Source: Burkholderiales bacterium (GTDB lineage Bacteria; Pseudomonadota; Gammaproteobacteria; Burkholderiales; Burkholderiaceae_C). Taken from it: DNA of 64,000 nt. The DNA lies in contig JACPOI010000005.1 of the NCBI GenBank assembly GCA_016185015.1, forward strand, positions 1-64,000, in the 5' to 3' direction. The first letter of the stretch is position 1, and every line of letters starts with the position of its first letter. The notes beneath the pieces are model-generated. The model was not told the origin of the DNA and made no database searches. It saw only the letters and a program-made list of their open reading frames with translations. Of this stretch, positions 18,089 through 27,342 are shown one piece after another. A program made the translations under genes and the position numbers.

Positions 18089-20137
18089 ATGCAGTCAAGC
18101 GGGCCGGTCGGTCCGCGTCGACGTGCCCACTCCCCAGCGAGGTCCTGTACCTTGAGACTGTTTGCGAAGCTGCGAGGCCTGCTCTCCTCCACGTCGGTGG
18201 AGCCTGAAGTGCTGCACGACTGGCGCGCCCGCATCCTCTCGACCATCCTGATGTTCATCGCCGTGCTGGGCGCCCTGACGGCCGTGCCCAGCATCTGGCT
18301 GGCCCTGCAGCGCGAGCTGTGGGCCATCGCCTGGATCGACATGGCGGCCCTGGCCTGGGTACTGGTCCTGTGGCGCCGCAAGAGCCTGCCCTACCGCTTC
18401 CGTGCCTGGAACCTGCTGGCCCTGATCTACCTGCTGGGTGTCTGGTTCCTGATGCACATCGGGCCGGTCAGCCAGATCTACCTGATGGCCTTCCCCGTCA
18501 TGGCTGCGCTGCTGCTCGGCCTGCGTCCGGCCCTGCTGGCGCTGGTGCTGAATGCCCTGACCCTGATGAGCGTGGGTTACCTGGCGAACGCCGACCTGCA
18601 TGTGCCGGGCTTCGAGACCCGCCCCTTCGTCGAGTGGGTCGTCATCACGATCAACTTCGTCTTCATCAACGCCATCATCACGATCTCCTGCGCCGTGCTG
18701 CTCAACCAGCTCGAACGTTCGCTCGAACACCAGCTGGTCATTTCGCACTCGCTGGCGCAAGGACAGGAGGACCTCAAGCGCGTCAACGAGGAGTTGCAGC
18801 GCACCGCCTCCGCACTCAACCGCCTGGCCTATTTCGACGAGCTCACCGGCCTGCCCAACCGCCGCATGCTGATGGACCGCCTGGGCCAGGCCCTGGCCGC
18901 GGCGCGGCGCAGCCCGATGAGCGGCGTGCTGCTCTACCTGGACCTGGACCGTTTCAAGAACATCAACGACGCACGCGGTCACGCCGCCGGCGATGCCCTG
19001 CTGCTGGCCGTGGCGCAGCGCCTGGCCAGCCTGATGCGCGAAGAAGACACCGTGGCCCGCCTGGGCGGCGACGAGTTCGTGATCCTCTCGACCCGCCCGG
19101 CGCAGGAACACGACAGCGATGCGCGCGCCGCCAGGGTCGTGGCGGCCAAGGTGCGCGAAGCCTTCGAGCAGCCCTTCATCCTCGACGGCCAGCCTTACAG
19201 CGCCAGTGCCAGCATCGGCGTGGTCGTGCTGGGGCCGACCCCGCAGGGCACCGAGGACCTGCTGCGCAACGCGGATACGGCCATGTACCGGGCCAAGGCT
19301 GCGGGCCGCAACCGTGTCGCCTTCTTCGAAGCGGCGATGCAGCAGGCGGTGGAAGCGCAACTGGCGCTGGAGAGCGAACTGGCGCTGGCCATCGACCGGG
19401 AGCAGCTGGCGCTGCACCTGCAGTCCCAGGTGGACGCAGGCGGCACGGTGGTCGGGGTGGAAGTGCTGCTGCGCTGGACGCACCCGCTGCACGGGGCGGT
19501 ATCGCCGGCGCGCTTCATCCCCATCGCCGAGGAGAGCAGCCTGATCCTGCGCCTGGGCCATTGGGTGCTGGAACAGGCCTGCCTCACCCAGCGACAGTTG
19601 CTGGCCGCAGGCCACGCCATCCCCATCTCGCTCAACGTCAGCCCGCGCCAGTTCCACCAGGCCGATTTTGTCGAGCAGGTCCTGGCGGTGCTCGAACGCA
19701 GCGGTGCCCGGGCCGACCTGCTGGTCTTCGAGGTCACCGAAGGCCTGCTGCTGGAGAACCTGGAGCACACCATCCCGCGCATGGACGCGCTGGCCGCGCG
19801 CGGCATCCGCTTCTCGGTCGACGACTTCGGCACCGGCTACTCCAGCCTCGCCTACCTGAAGCGCCTGCCGCTGCACGAACTCAAGATCGACCGCAGTTTC
19901 ATCCAGGACACGCCGCACGACCCGGGCGACACTGCCATCGTCGAGATGATCCTCTCCATGGCCCAGCACCTGGGCCTCAAGGTGGTGGCCGAGGGTGTGG
20001 AAACGCGTGCGCAGGCCGACTTCCTGGCCGCCCGCGGCTGCCACGCCATGCAGGGCTTCCTCTACTCGCATCCGCAAGCCCTGGACACGTGGTTGCGGGT
20101 CACGCCGCGCAGCTCCAGCCTCTTCGGCCCCTTGTGA
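18089..20137 (+). CDS. Membrane GGDEF-EAL protein (cyclic di-GMP synthesis and/or breakdown)
   Basis: The N-terminal part holds about six membrane segments (residues 45-215), a short linker helix, a GGDEF domain (LAYFDELTGLPNRR, RLGGDEFVIL) and an EAL domain (SLNVSPRQFHQ, FEVTEG, VDDFGTGYSSLAYLKRLP, KIDRSF, VVAEGVET). The product-inhibition site is present as REED five residues before GGDEF. The EAL signature itself reads EVLLRW, a tolerated variant, so both activities look possible. The ATG at 18089 has a weak ribosome site; a TTG at 18152 with GAGGT eight bases upstream is an attractive alternative that removes 21 residues. The stop overlaps the GTG of the next gene. Confidence 0.9.
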   Translation: MQSSGPVGPRRRAHSPARSCTLRLFAKLRGLLSSTSVEPEVLHDWRARILSTILMFIAVLGALTAVPSIWLALQRELWAIAWIDMAALAWVLVLWRRKSLPYRFRAWNLLALIYLLGVWFLMHIGPVSQIYLMAFPVMAALLLGLRPALLALVLNALTLMSVGYLANADLHVPGFETRPFVEWVVITINFVFINAIITISCAVLLNQLERSLEHQLVISHSLAQGQEDLKRVNEELQRTASALNRLAYFDELTGLPNRRMLMDRLGQALAAARRSPMSGVLLYLDLDRFKNINDARGHAAGDALLLAVAQRLASLMREEDTVARLGGDEFVILSTRPAQEHDSDARAARVVAAKVREAFEQPFILDGQPYSASASIGVVVLGPTPQGTEDLLRNADTAMYRAKAAGRNRVAFFEAAMQQAVEAQLALESELALAIDREQLALHLQSQVDAGGTVVGVEVLLRWTHPLHGAVSPARFIPIAEESSLILRLGHWVLEQACLTQRQLLAAGHAIPISLNVSPRQFHQADFVEQVLAVLERSGARADLLVFEVTEGLLLENLEHTIPRMDALAARGIRFSVDDFGTGYSSLAYLKRLPLHELKIDRSFIQDTPHDPGDTAIVEMILSMAQHLGLKVVAEGVETRAQADFLAARGCHAMQGFLYSHPQALDTWLRVTPRSSSLFGPL

Positions 20138-20745
20138 ACCCGACCTTCAAGCTCCCCCCGCCCCTGCGTGATCCAGCCCCCATGCTGGCCACCACGCTGA
20201 GCCAGTGGGGCGGCCACGGCGATCTCTGGATCTTCGGCTACGCCTCGCTCATCTGGCGGCCCGACTTCGATTTCGAGGAACGGCGGCCGGCCCATGTACG
20301 CGGCTGGCACCGTGCGCTCAAGATGTGGAGCCGCGTGAACCGCGGCACGCCGGACAACCCCGGCCTGGTCTTCGGCCTGCTCACGGGCGGCAGCTGCCAC
20401 GGTGTGGTGTTCCGGGTGCACCGGCAGCAGGCCCCGGCCGTGCTGGGCACGCTGTGGGAGCGCGAAATGCCCACGGGCGTCTACGACCCGCGCTGGCTGC
20501 GCTGCGAGACGCCGCACGGCCCCGTTTCAGCCCTGGCCTTCACGCTGTCGCGCCGCAGCCCCAACTACACCGGGGCGCTGAGCCCGGAACAGTACCGCCA
20601 GATCTTTGCGCAGGCCTGCGGCCGTTACGGCAGCACGCACGACTATGCCCACCAGACCTATGTGAGCCTGCGGGCCCACGGCATCCACGACCGCGAACTC
20701 GAACGGCTGCTGGCCCACCACGCGCCGGACCCCACGCGCCGCTGA
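20134..20745 (+). CDS. Gamma-glutamylcyclotransferase, ChaC-like
   Basis: The protein carries the ChaC motif WIFGYASLIWRPDF (the YGSLIW motif with Ala for Gly), VRGWHRALKMWS, and LVFGLLTGGSCHGVVFRV. The catalytic glutamate is probably in LWEREMPTGVYDPRW. ChaC enzymes degrade glutathione to 5-oxoproline and Cys-Gly in the cytoplasm. The GTG at 20134 overlaps the stop of the GGDEF-EAL gene as GTGA and suggests coupling; the ATG at 20182, which removes 16 residues, is the other candidate. There is no obvious functional link to cyclic di-GMP. Confidence 0.85.
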   Translation: MNPTFKLPPPLRDPAPMLATTLSQWGGHGDLWIFGYASLIWRPDFDFEERRPAHVRGWHRALKMWSRVNRGTPDNPGLVFGLLTGGSCHGVVFRVHRQQAPAVLGTLWEREMPTGVYDPRWLRCETPHGPVSALAFTLSRRSPNYTGALSPEQYRQIFAQACGRYGSTHDYAHQTYVSLRAHGIHDRELERLLAHHAPDPTRR

Positions 20746-20856
20746 GGCCCGGCCCCAGAGCCTGTGATGTCAGCAGGGTCAGGCCCACGGCGGGCAGCGC
20801 CATGTCGACCCCAGGGTTAGAGTGACCCGAGCCTTTCAACACAACGGAGACACCCC

Positions 20857-21381
20857 ATGACGCGAACCCTTCCTTTCCTGGCCCTGGCCCTGGCCCTGGC
20901 GGCCATCCTGGCCGGCTGCGCCACGCCCGCCGGCCCCATGGCCAGCGCCCAGCTCCAGCCCACGCGCGGCAGCAGCACCAGCGGTGAGGTGCGCTTCGTC
21001 CAGCAAGGCGGCAAGGTGATGGTCAGCGGCGAAGTGCGCGGGCTCAAGCCTGGCGCCGAGCATGGTTTTCACGTGCACGACAAGGGCGACTGTTCCAGCG
21101 GCGATGGCATGAGCACCGGTGGCCATTTCAACCCCGGCGGCCTCAAGCATGGCGCGCATGGGGGCGCCGAGCACCATGTCGGTGACCTGCCCAGCCTGAA
21201 AGCCGACGCCATGGGCGTGGCGCGCTTCAGCTTCGAGTCCGGCAGCATCGCGGTGGGCAGCGGCAACGCCGACATCGTCGGCCGCGGCCTGATCGTGCAC
21301 CGCGACCCGGACGACTACACGACCCAGCCCACCGGCAACGCCGGCCCGCGCCTGGCCTGCGCAGTGATCGCGCGCCAGTGA
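20857..21381 (+). CDS. sodC: Copper/zinc superoxide dismutase, periplasmic lipoprotein
   Basis: The 174-residue protein has a signal peptide ending in AAILAGCATP (lipobox cysteine near 21) and the Cu/Zn SOD fold: HGFHVHDKGDCSSGDGMSTGGHFNP gives the copper and bridging histidines, HHVGDLPSLKAD the zinc ligands, and GRGLIVHRDPDDY the last copper histidine. The two disulfide cysteines (GDC and LAC) are present. It removes superoxide in the periplasm, probably bound to a membrane. GGAGA lies seven bases before the ATG. It is a single gene, convergent with the molybdenum hydroxylase operon eight bases further on. Confidence 0.95.
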   Translation: MTRTLPFLALALALAAILAGCATPAGPMASAQLQPTRGSSTSGEVRFVQQGGKVMVSGEVRGLKPGAEHGFHVHDKGDCSSGDGMSTGGHFNPGGLKHGAHGGAEHHVGDLPSLKADAMGVARFSFESGSIAVGSGNADIVGRGLIVHRDPDDYTTQPTGNAGPRLACAVIARQ

Positions 21382-21388
21382 TCCAGGC

Positions 21389-21925
21389 TCAGGGAGCGCT
21401 GCGTGAGCGCAGGAGTTGCTGCGCCTGCGCCAGCTCCTGCACGGTATCGACATCCATCACACAGCCTGGGTCGTCCACCTCGACGGTCCACAGTCGGTGG
21501 CGACGCACCACGGCCGCCGCACCCTGCTCACCGCCAAGCGCCATCAGCGCCTGAGCACCGTCAGGACCAAAACGCACGGGATGGCCGTGCCGGCCCTGGT
21601 AGACCGGTCGCACCACCGTCTGCTCGTGCGGTGCGTCAGCAATACGGCGCAGCGTTTCAGGCAGCAGCAGGGGAAGATCGGCCGGCAGGATGAGCCAGCC
21701 TTCGGCATCAGCCGTGGCCCGCACGGCCGCGGCAATCGAGTCGCCCATGCCGGGGTGCGGCGCGTCCTCCAGGTGCCAGGGCAGGCCGCTGGCACGCACG
21801 GCGTCCAGCGTGTGCTGCAGCACGGTCTTGTCACCCAGCTGGGCCTGCAGCTTGTGCGTGCTGCCGCCGGAAGCCAGGAAGCGCTCGCCCCGGCCCGAAG
21901 CCAGCACCAGCACCACGGGTTTCAT
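21389..21925 (-). CDS. MobA/MocA-like nucleotidyltransferase (molybdenum cofactor cytidylyltransferase)
   Basis: The 178-residue protein has the NTP-transferase opening VVLVLASGRGERF with a basic residue in THKLQAQL, GMGDSIAAAV, and the metal-binding ILPADLPLL; HGHPVRFG and MDVDTVQEL match the MocA type. MocA adds CMP to molybdopterin to make the dinucleotide used by xanthine dehydrogenase-family enzymes, which fits its position as last gene after iron-sulfur, Moco and XdhC genes. It overlaps xdhC by 4 bases (ATGA). The loop between ASGRGERF and the lysine has a short insertion (LASGGSTH) compared with family norms. Confidence 0.85.
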   Translation of the reverse strand: MKPVVLVLASGRGERFLASGGSTHKLQAQLGDKTVLQHTLDAVRASGLPWHLEDAPHPGMGDSIAAAVRATADAEGWLILPADLPLLLPETLRRIADAPHEQTVVRPVYQGRHGHPVRFGPDGAQALMALGGEQGAAAVVRRHRLWTVEVDDPGCVMDVDTVQELAQAQQLLRSRSAP

Positions 21926-22923
21926 GCCGTGATGCAGCCCGGTGTAGGGGCCAAACGCAGCCTGGCCGCATTCTTGACCTGCACGATCTCGGCGAGGATG
22001 GAAACCGCGATCTCGGCCGGCGTGCGCCCGCCGATGTCCAGGCCCACCGGTCCGTGCAGGCGGGCCAGCTCTTCGGCGCTGAGGTCGAAGTGCTCAGCCA
22101 GGCGCTGCTTGCGCGTGGCCTGGTTACGGCGGGAGCCGAGCGCACCGACGTAGAAGGCCGCCGACTTGAGGGCTTCGAGCAACGCCATGTCATCGAGCTT
22201 GGGATCGTGCGTGAGCGCGACGATGGCGGTGTGCGCATCGGGCAGCATCTCGCGCACCACGTCGTCGGGCATGCCCGGCACGCGCTGCACGCCCGCCAGG
22301 TCCAGCGTGGCCGCGTATTCCTCACGCGGGTCGCAGACCAGCACCTCGAAATCGAGCAGGCTGGCCATGCTGGCCACCGCCTGCGAAAGCTGGCCGGCAC
22401 CAATCAGCAGCAGTCGCCACTTGGGGCCGAACACGGTGCTCAGGGTCGCCTCGTCAAAGACCATGGACTGGCCGCGCACGGCATCGGCCAGCGTCACGCG
22501 GCCCGTGGCCAGGTCCAGCGTGCGCGCGACCAGGCGGTGCTCGGCGGTCTGCGCCAGCAGCTGTTCGACCCAGGCGGTCTCCTGCAGGGGCTCCTGCACC
22601 AGGCGCAGGGTACCGCCGCAGGGCAGGCCGAAACGCGCCGCCTCGTCCTTGTTCACACCATAGACGATCAGGGAAGGTCTGGCCGCGGCCGGGTCCTGCC
22701 GGCCTGCGGCCAGAGCCGCCTTGGCGCGGGCGATCAGGTCGTCCTCGACACACCCCCCCGAGACCGAGCCGCTGACCACGCCATCCTCGCGCACAGCCAG
22801 CAGCGCCCCGGGCGGGCGCGGCGCGCTGCCCCAGGTCTGCACCACCGTGACCAGAGACACCGCATGGCCGGCGCGTTTCCAGGCCAGCGCATCGGCCAGC
22901 ACGCGCAGATCGAGACTTTCCAT
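21922..22923 (-). CDS. xdhC: XdhC-family Moco chaperone/sulfuration protein
   Basis: The 333-residue protein has an N-terminal XdhC domain (VTVVQTWGSAPRPPGALLAV, GSVSGGCVEDDLI) and a C-terminal Rossmann domain (WRLLLIGAGQLSQAVA, ALTHDPKLDDMALLEAL, YVGALGSRRN, GLDIGGRTPAEIAVSI). XdhC proteins bind the molybdenum cofactor, help put the terminal sulfur on it and insert it into xanthine dehydrogenase-type enzymes. The CVEDD cysteine is the usual Moco ligand. It lies between the Moco subunit and the cytidylyltransferase in one operon. Confidence 0.93.
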   Translation of the reverse strand: MESLDLRVLADALAWKRAGHAVSLVTVVQTWGSAPRPPGALLAVREDGVVSGSVSGGCVEDDLIARAKAALAAGRQDPAAARPSLIVYGVNKDEAARFGLPCGGTLRLVQEPLQETAWVEQLLAQTAEHRLVARTLDLATGRVTLADAVRGQSMVFDEATLSTVFGPKWRLLLIGAGQLSQAVASMASLLDFEVLVCDPREEYAATLDLAGVQRVPGMPDDVVREMLPDAHTAIVALTHDPKLDDMALLEALKSAAFYVGALGSRRNQATRKQRLAEHFDLSAEELARLHGPVGLDIGGRTPAEIAVSILAEIVQVKNAARLRLAPTPGCITA

Positions 22924-22948
22924 CGTGTTCCTCTTCTCTGTACCGCCC

Positions 22949-25087
22949 TCAGGCCGCGCGGATCGCCTCTGGGGTCAGAGGCAGCTTGCGCACGCGCTTG
23001 CCGGTGGCGGCTGCCACGGCGTTCGCGATGGCCGGCACCACCAGGGCGGTGGCCGGCTCACCGATGCCGCCGGGTTTTTCCTTGCTCGGAACCAGCACGA
23101 TATCAATCTTCGGCGACTCGTGCATGCGCACCACCGGATAGTTGTTGTAATTGGTCTGCTGCACCCGGCCCTTGTCCAGGGTGATTTCCTGCATCAGGCC
23201 GGCCGACATGCCGAACACGATGCTGGACTGGATCTGGGCTTCCACCGTGTCCGGATTGACCATGCGGCCCAGATCGGCCGCCACGGTCACGCGGTGCACC
23301 TTGACCACGCCATCCTTGACCGACACCTCGGCCACCTGGGCCATATAGGTGTCGTAGCCCTCCATCAGCGCGATGCCGAGCGCACGCCCCTTGGGCAGTG
23401 GCTTGCCCCAGCCGGCCTTGTCGGCCGCGAGCTTGAGCACACGCGCAAAACGCGGCTTGTCCTTCAGCAGCGCCATGCGGTACTGGTAAGGGTCCTTGCC
23501 GGCGGAGGCGGCCAGCTCGTCCATGAAGCTCTCGTTGGCAAAGGCGTTCATGTTGTGGCTCACCGCGCGCCAGTAACCCACGCGCATGCCGCTGTCGTGG
23601 ATGACCAGGTCGTGCTGCGTGTTGGCGATGGCATAGGGTCCCACAGCGGCCTCGGCCATGAAAGGATCCAGCGTCTCCTTGGGCAGGCCGAAGGCGCGCT
23701 GCGTGATGGACTGCGAGGTGACCTTGTGCGACAGCGCCACCGGCATGCCCTTGGCGTCCAGGCCGGCCTGCAACTGGTTCAGGCCCAGGGGACGGTAGTA
23801 GTCGTGGGTCATGTCGTCTTCGCGCGTCCACAGCAGCTTGACAGGCTTGCCCACGGCCTTGGAGATCTGCGCGGCCTGGACCACGAAGTCCAGCTCCAGG
23901 CGGCGGCCAAAGCCGCCCCCGAGGAAGGTGGTCTTGAGCGTGACGTCCTCGGGCTTGAGCCCCAGCGCGCCGGCCACGGCACCGTGCGCGCCCTGCTGGA
24001 ACTGGGTCGGGCCGATCAGCAGGATCTTGCCGTTCTCGAAGCTGGCCGTGAAGTTCATGGGTTCCAGCGGTGCATGCGCCTGCATGGGCGTGATGTACTC
24101 GGCCTTGATCACCTTGGCCGCGCCCTTCATGGCATCGGCCACATTGCCGGTGGGCTTGGCGATGGGCAACACCTTGCCGCTGTCGGCCGCCGCGCGCGTG
24201 CTGGCCAGCACCTTGTTGTGGTCCAGCGCGGCCCCGGCCCCTTCGTCCCACACCACGCTCAGGGCCTGGCGCGCCTTGACCGCATGCCAGTAACTGTCGG
24301 CCACCACGGCCACGCCGTCGCTGATCTGCACCACGTCGATCACGCCCGGCATGCCCTTGGCCTTCGCGGCGTCAAAGCTCTTGACCGTGCCGCCGATCAC
24401 GGGGCACTGCTCCAGGCTGGCGTAGACCATGCCCGGCAGCTTGACATCGATGCCGAACTCCGCCGTGCCGTTCACCTTGGCCGGTGTGTCCAGGCGCTTG
24501 ACGCGCTTGCCGACGATCTTGAAGTCCTTCGGGTCCTTGAGCGCCACCTTCTCGGGCACCGGCAGCGTGGCTGCGGCCGCAGCAAGCTCGCCATACGTCG
24601 CCTTCCTGCCCTTGGGGCCCAGCACCATGCCGTTCTCTGCCTTGAGCAGGTCGCGGTCCACAGCCCATTGGTTGGCGGCGGCCGTGATCAGCATCTCGCG
24701 CACCTGGGCACCGCCCACGCGCAGCTTCTCCCAGCCGTCACGCACCGAGGTCGAGCCGCCGGTGATCTGCGCACCCAGCAGGGCGTTGACGTAGACAGCG
24801 GCCGGCGGCGCGATGTCGACCTTGATCTGCTTGATGTCGACGTTGAGCTCCTCGGCGATCAGCATGGGCATGGAGGTGTAGACCCCCTGGCCCATTTCGG
24901 AACGCGCCGAGATCAGCGTGATGGTGTTGTCGTCAGCGATGTGCACCCAGGCATTGGGCGTGTAGACGGTGCCGGCAGCCTGGGCCTCGATCTTGGCGCC
25001 GGGCAGGGCAAAACCCATCAGCAGGCCGCCGGTGGCCAGCGTGGTGGTCTTCAGGAAATCACGACGGGAGGTTTGGTTCGTGCTCAT
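22949..25087 (-). CDS. Molybdopterin-binding subunit of an aldehyde/isoquinoline oxidoreductase-type enzyme, Tat-exported
   Basis: The 712-residue protein begins with a twin-arginine signal (SRRDFLKTTTLATGGLLMGFAL), so the folded enzyme should reach the periplasm. It has two repeated Moco domains of the IorB type: GVYTSMPMLIAEELNVD, GGSTSVRDGWEKLR, LKTTFLGGGFGRRLELDFV, and the C-terminal GIGEPATALVVPAIANAV with the catalytic glutamate. It pairs with the small 2Fe-2S protein encoded 11 bases upstream; electrons probably pass to a membrane cytochrome not encoded here. The start at 25087 gives the Tat signal and follows GAGGAGA; the track's longer frame runs into the upstream gene. The substrate, an aldehyde or N-heterocycle, cannot be told from sequence. 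Confidence 0.92.
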   Translation of the reverse strand: MSTNQTSRRDFLKTTTLATGGLLMGFALPGAKIEAQAAGTVYTPNAWVHIADDNTITLISARSEMGQGVYTSMPMLIAEELNVDIKQIKVDIAPPAAVYVNALLGAQITGGSTSVRDGWEKLRVGGAQVREMLITAAANQWAVDRDLLKAENGMVLGPKGRKATYGELAAAAATLPVPEKVALKDPKDFKIVGKRVKRLDTPAKVNGTAEFGIDVKLPGMVYASLEQCPVIGGTVKSFDAAKAKGMPGVIDVVQISDGVAVVADSYWHAVKARQALSVVWDEGAGAALDHNKVLASTRAAADSGKVLPIAKPTGNVADAMKGAAKVIKAEYITPMQAHAPLEPMNFTASFENGKILLIGPTQFQQGAHGAVAGALGLKPEDVTLKTTFLGGGFGRRLELDFVVQAAQISKAVGKPVKLLWTREDDMTHDYYRPLGLNQLQAGLDAKGMPVALSHKVTSQSITQRAFGLPKETLDPFMAEAAVGPYAIANTQHDLVIHDSGMRVGYWRAVSHNMNAFANESFMDELAASAGKDPYQYRMALLKDKPRFARVLKLAADKAGWGKPLPKGRALGIALMEGYDTYMAQVAEVSVKDGVVKVHRVTVAADLGRMVNPDTVEAQIQSSIVFGMSAGLMQEITLDKGRVQQTNYNNYPVVRMHESPKIDIVLVPSKEKPGGIGEPATALVVPAIANAVAAATGKRVRKLPLTPEAIRAA

Positions 25088-25098
25088 GGTGTGTCTCC

Positions 25099-25566
25099 TC
25101 AGACGGTCTTGCGCATGGTGGCAGCGGCATCCTTGATGGCGGCCTTGATGCGGGGGTAGGTACCGCAGCGGCAGATGTTGCCGCTCATGGCGGCATCGAT
25201 GTCCGCGTCGCTGGGGTTCTTGTTCTTGGTCAGCAAAGCGGCCGCGCTCATGAGCTGACCGGACTGGCAATAGCCGCACTGCGGCACGTCGTGCTTGATC
25301 CAGGCCTTCTGCAACGGATGGCTGTTGTTCTTCGAGAGGCTCTCCACCGTGGCGACCTTCTTGCCGGCCACCGATGCCACCGGCGTCTGGCAGGAGCGCA
25401 CCGGCTGGCCGTTGACGTGCACGGTGCAGGCGCCACACAGCGCCGCGCCGCATCCGAACTTGGTACCGCTCAGGCCCAGTTCATCGCGGATCACCCACAG
25501 CAGGGGGGTATCGGGCTCGGACCGGGCGGTGACCGCCTTGCCGTTGACGTTCATCGTGGTGCTCAT
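25099..25566 (-). CDS. 2Fe-2S subunit of the molybdenum hydroxylase (IorA-like)
   Basis: The 155-residue protein has two iron-sulfur clusters: a plant ferredoxin type ([16 protein letters not shown] plus Cys in VRSCQTP) and the helical second domain (CGYCQSGQL and [10 protein letters not shown]). This is the standard small subunit of two-subunit xanthine oxidase-family enzymes such as isoquinoline 1-oxidoreductase. It has no own export signal and would be carried across by the Tat signal on the large subunit. It is the first gene of the operon with the Moco subunit, xdhC and the MocA-like gene. Confidence 0.95.
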   Translation of the reverse strand: MSTTMNVNGKAVTARSEPDTPLLWVIRDELGLSGTKFGCGAALCGACTVHVNGQPVRSCQTPVASVAGKKVATVESLSKNNSHPLQKAWIKHDVPQCGYCQSGQLMSAAALLTKNKNPSDADIDAAMSGNICRCGTYPRIKAAIKDAAATMRKTV

Positions 25567-25755
25567 CTTCAGGCTCCTCTATATAAGCCGGACATGAAGC
25601 GTGCCGGCCGTGTTGGAATGACAGCGTTCCAGCGTAGTCACATGCCACCGCGCCACCATGCGGGTTAGCCCTAGGCTGGCGCGGGATAGTTGCAATTTGC
25701 GACAAGGCCGGTGACCGGCCAGCCCCGACCGGGGTCCTGCCTATACTGTGTCCCT

Positions 25756-26394
25756 ATGTCCTCGATTGCCAATCTCCGCAAAAGCTACGAACGTGCCGAA
25801 CTCAGCGAAGCCGCCTCGCACGCCGACCCGCTGCAGCAGTTCGACCAGTGGCTGCACGAAGCGATCAAGACCGAAGTCCCCGAGCCCAATGCCATGACCG
25901 TGGCCACTGTCGGCAGCGACCTGCGGCCCTCCACGCGGGTGGTCTTGATCAAGGGTTATGACGCGCGCGGGATCGTCTGGTACAGCAACTACGAGAGCCG
26001 CAAGGGCCGCGAGCTGGCCGGCAACCCGTTTGCCGCGCTGCAGTTTCATTGGGTGGAGCTGGAGCGCGTGGTGCGCATCGAAGGCCGGGTGGAGCGGGTG
26101 AGTGCCGAGGAAAGCGACGAATACTTCCACAGCCGCCCGCTCGATTCGCGCATCGGCGCCTGGGCCAGCCCGCAGAGCCAGGTCATCAGCGGCCGCGGTG
26201 TGCTGGTGGCGAATGCCGCGAAGTACGCAGCGCAGTTCCTGCTGCAACCGCCGCGACCGCCGCACTGGGGCGGCTTCCGGCTGGCGCCCGAGCGCTGGGA
26301 GTTCTGGCAGGGCCGGCCCAGCCGCCTGCACGACCGGCTGCGCTACCTGCCCGATGAAAAGGGTGGATGGACCCGCGAGCGCCTGGCCCCCTGA
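25756..26394 (+). CDS. pdxH: Pyridoxamine 5'-phosphate oxidase
   Basis: The 212-residue protein shows the FMN-binding split-barrel of Pdx[64 protein letters not shown], and the C-terminal [27 protein letters not shown]. It makes pyridoxal 5'-phosphate from the pyridoxine or pyridoxamine form. The ATG at 25756 ([12 protein letters not shown]) gives normal length; the track's longer start adds 22 unrelated residues. TATACT lies only eight bases before this ATG, so the message might be nearly leaderless, but no -35 is seen. Confidence 0.96.
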   Translation: MSSIANLRKSYERAELSEAASHADPLQQFDQWLHEAIKTEVPEPNAMTVATVGSDLRPSTRVVLIKGYDARGIVWYSNYESRKGRELAGNPFAALQFHWVELERVVRIEGRVERVSAEESDEYFHSRPLDSRIGAWASPQSQVISGRGVLVANAAKYAAQFLLQPPRPPHWGGFRLAPERWEFWQGRPSRLHDRLRYLPDEKGGWTRERLAP

Positions 26395-26403
26395 GCCCTC
26401 AGT

Positions 26404-27342
26404 TCAGAGTAGACCGACCAGCCACATCACCAGCGGCAAGGTCAGCAGCGCCACCGCGTTGGAAACGATGACACTGGCCGTCACCAGCTCTTCCGCCACG
26501 GCGTAACGCTGCGAGAACAGGAAGACGTTGGCCCCCATGGGCAGCGCAGCCGTCACGATCATGACCACCAGGGGCAGGCCCGACAGGCCCATGAGCAGGC
26601 CCAGGCCCGCCACCAGGGCCGGCATCAACAGGTTCTTCACCAGCGTGAGGCTCAGCGCACCACGCAGATGCGGGCCCACAGTGGTACCCGCCAGCGTCAC
26701 GCCCACCAGCAGCAGGGCCAGCGGACCAAACGCATTGCCCAGCCACTGCAGGGGCCGGTCCACCACCTCGGGGATGGCCCAGCCGGTCTGCGCGAACAGC
26801 AGGCCGGCAATGATGGGCAGGGGCACCGGATGGATCACGGCATTGCGCACGGCACTCAGCACCGTGCGCCACATGGCACGGGGTTCGGCCACGGCGGCCT
26901 CACGCGCCACCGCCAGTTCCAGGATCACGGTGCCGGCGGTCAGCAGCACCACGGCGTGCAGGGACAGCAGTGCCAGCAGCACCACCAGACCCGCCTCGCC
27001 GTAGGCCAGGCCGATGAAGGCAATGCCGATCATCACCGTGTTGCTGAAGGTGGAAGCCAGGGCCAGCACGGCGGCACGCCGGTTGAGCCCTTGCCACAGC
27101 AGGTTCAGACCGAAGAGTATGAACACCGCCACAAAGTAGGTGGCCAGCGGCAACAGCTCCAGCTGCTTCACATCCACCTTGCCCATGGTGCGGAACATCA
27201 GCGCCGGCGTCAGGACCAGAAAAACGAGGTTGGAAAGGTCCTTGACCGAGTCAGCGCGCATCCAGCGCAGGCGACCGGCAACATAACCCAGGGCCACCAG
27301 CAGGACGACGGGGATCAGGGCGGAGAAGACTGGGTGATTCAT
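26404..27342 (-). CDS. AEC family auxin-efflux-carrier-type transporter
   Basis: The 312-residue membrane protein has about ten hydrophobic segments in the usual two halves of five and the family features LSNLVFLVLTPALMF near residues 40-55 and ASTFSNTVMIGIAFIGLAYG near 100-120. AEC proteins move small organic acids such as malate or malonate across the inner membrane; the substrate here is unknown. The start at 27342 (MNHPVFSALIPVVLL) begins the first membrane helix; the longer track start is in the repeat region. It is convergent with pdxH, 9 bases apart, without a visible terminator. Confidence 0.88.
   Translation of the reverse strand: MNHPVFSALIPVVLLVALGYVAGRLRWMRADSVKDLSNLVFLVLTPALMFRTMGKVDVKQLELLPLATYFVAVFILFGLNLLWQGLNRRAAVLALASTFSNTVMIGIAFIGLAYGEAGLVVLLALLSLHAVVLLTAGTVILELAVAREAAVAEPRAMWRTVLSAVRNAVIHPVPLPIIAGLLFAQTGWAIPEVVDRPLQWLGNAFGPLALLLVGVTLAGTTVGPHLRGALSLTLVKNLLMPALVAGLGLLMGLSGLPLVVMIVTAALPMGANVFLFSQRYAVAEELVTASVIVSNAVALLTLPLVMWLVGLL

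Noticed and set aside
18319-20745. 808-residue plus-strand ORF
   Set aside because: Only its last ~200 codons are real (the ChaC-like gene); the rest is the GGDEF-EAL gene in another frame.
22721-25159. 812-residue plus-strand ORF
   Set aside because: Antisense of the molybdenum hydroxylase large subunit, which has a Tat signal and all family motifs.
25742-25756. Leaderless pdxH promoter (TATACT eight bases before ATG)
   Set aside because: No -35 hexamer at the right distance; similar TATACT words occur by chance near other starts in this window (e.g. 51849).
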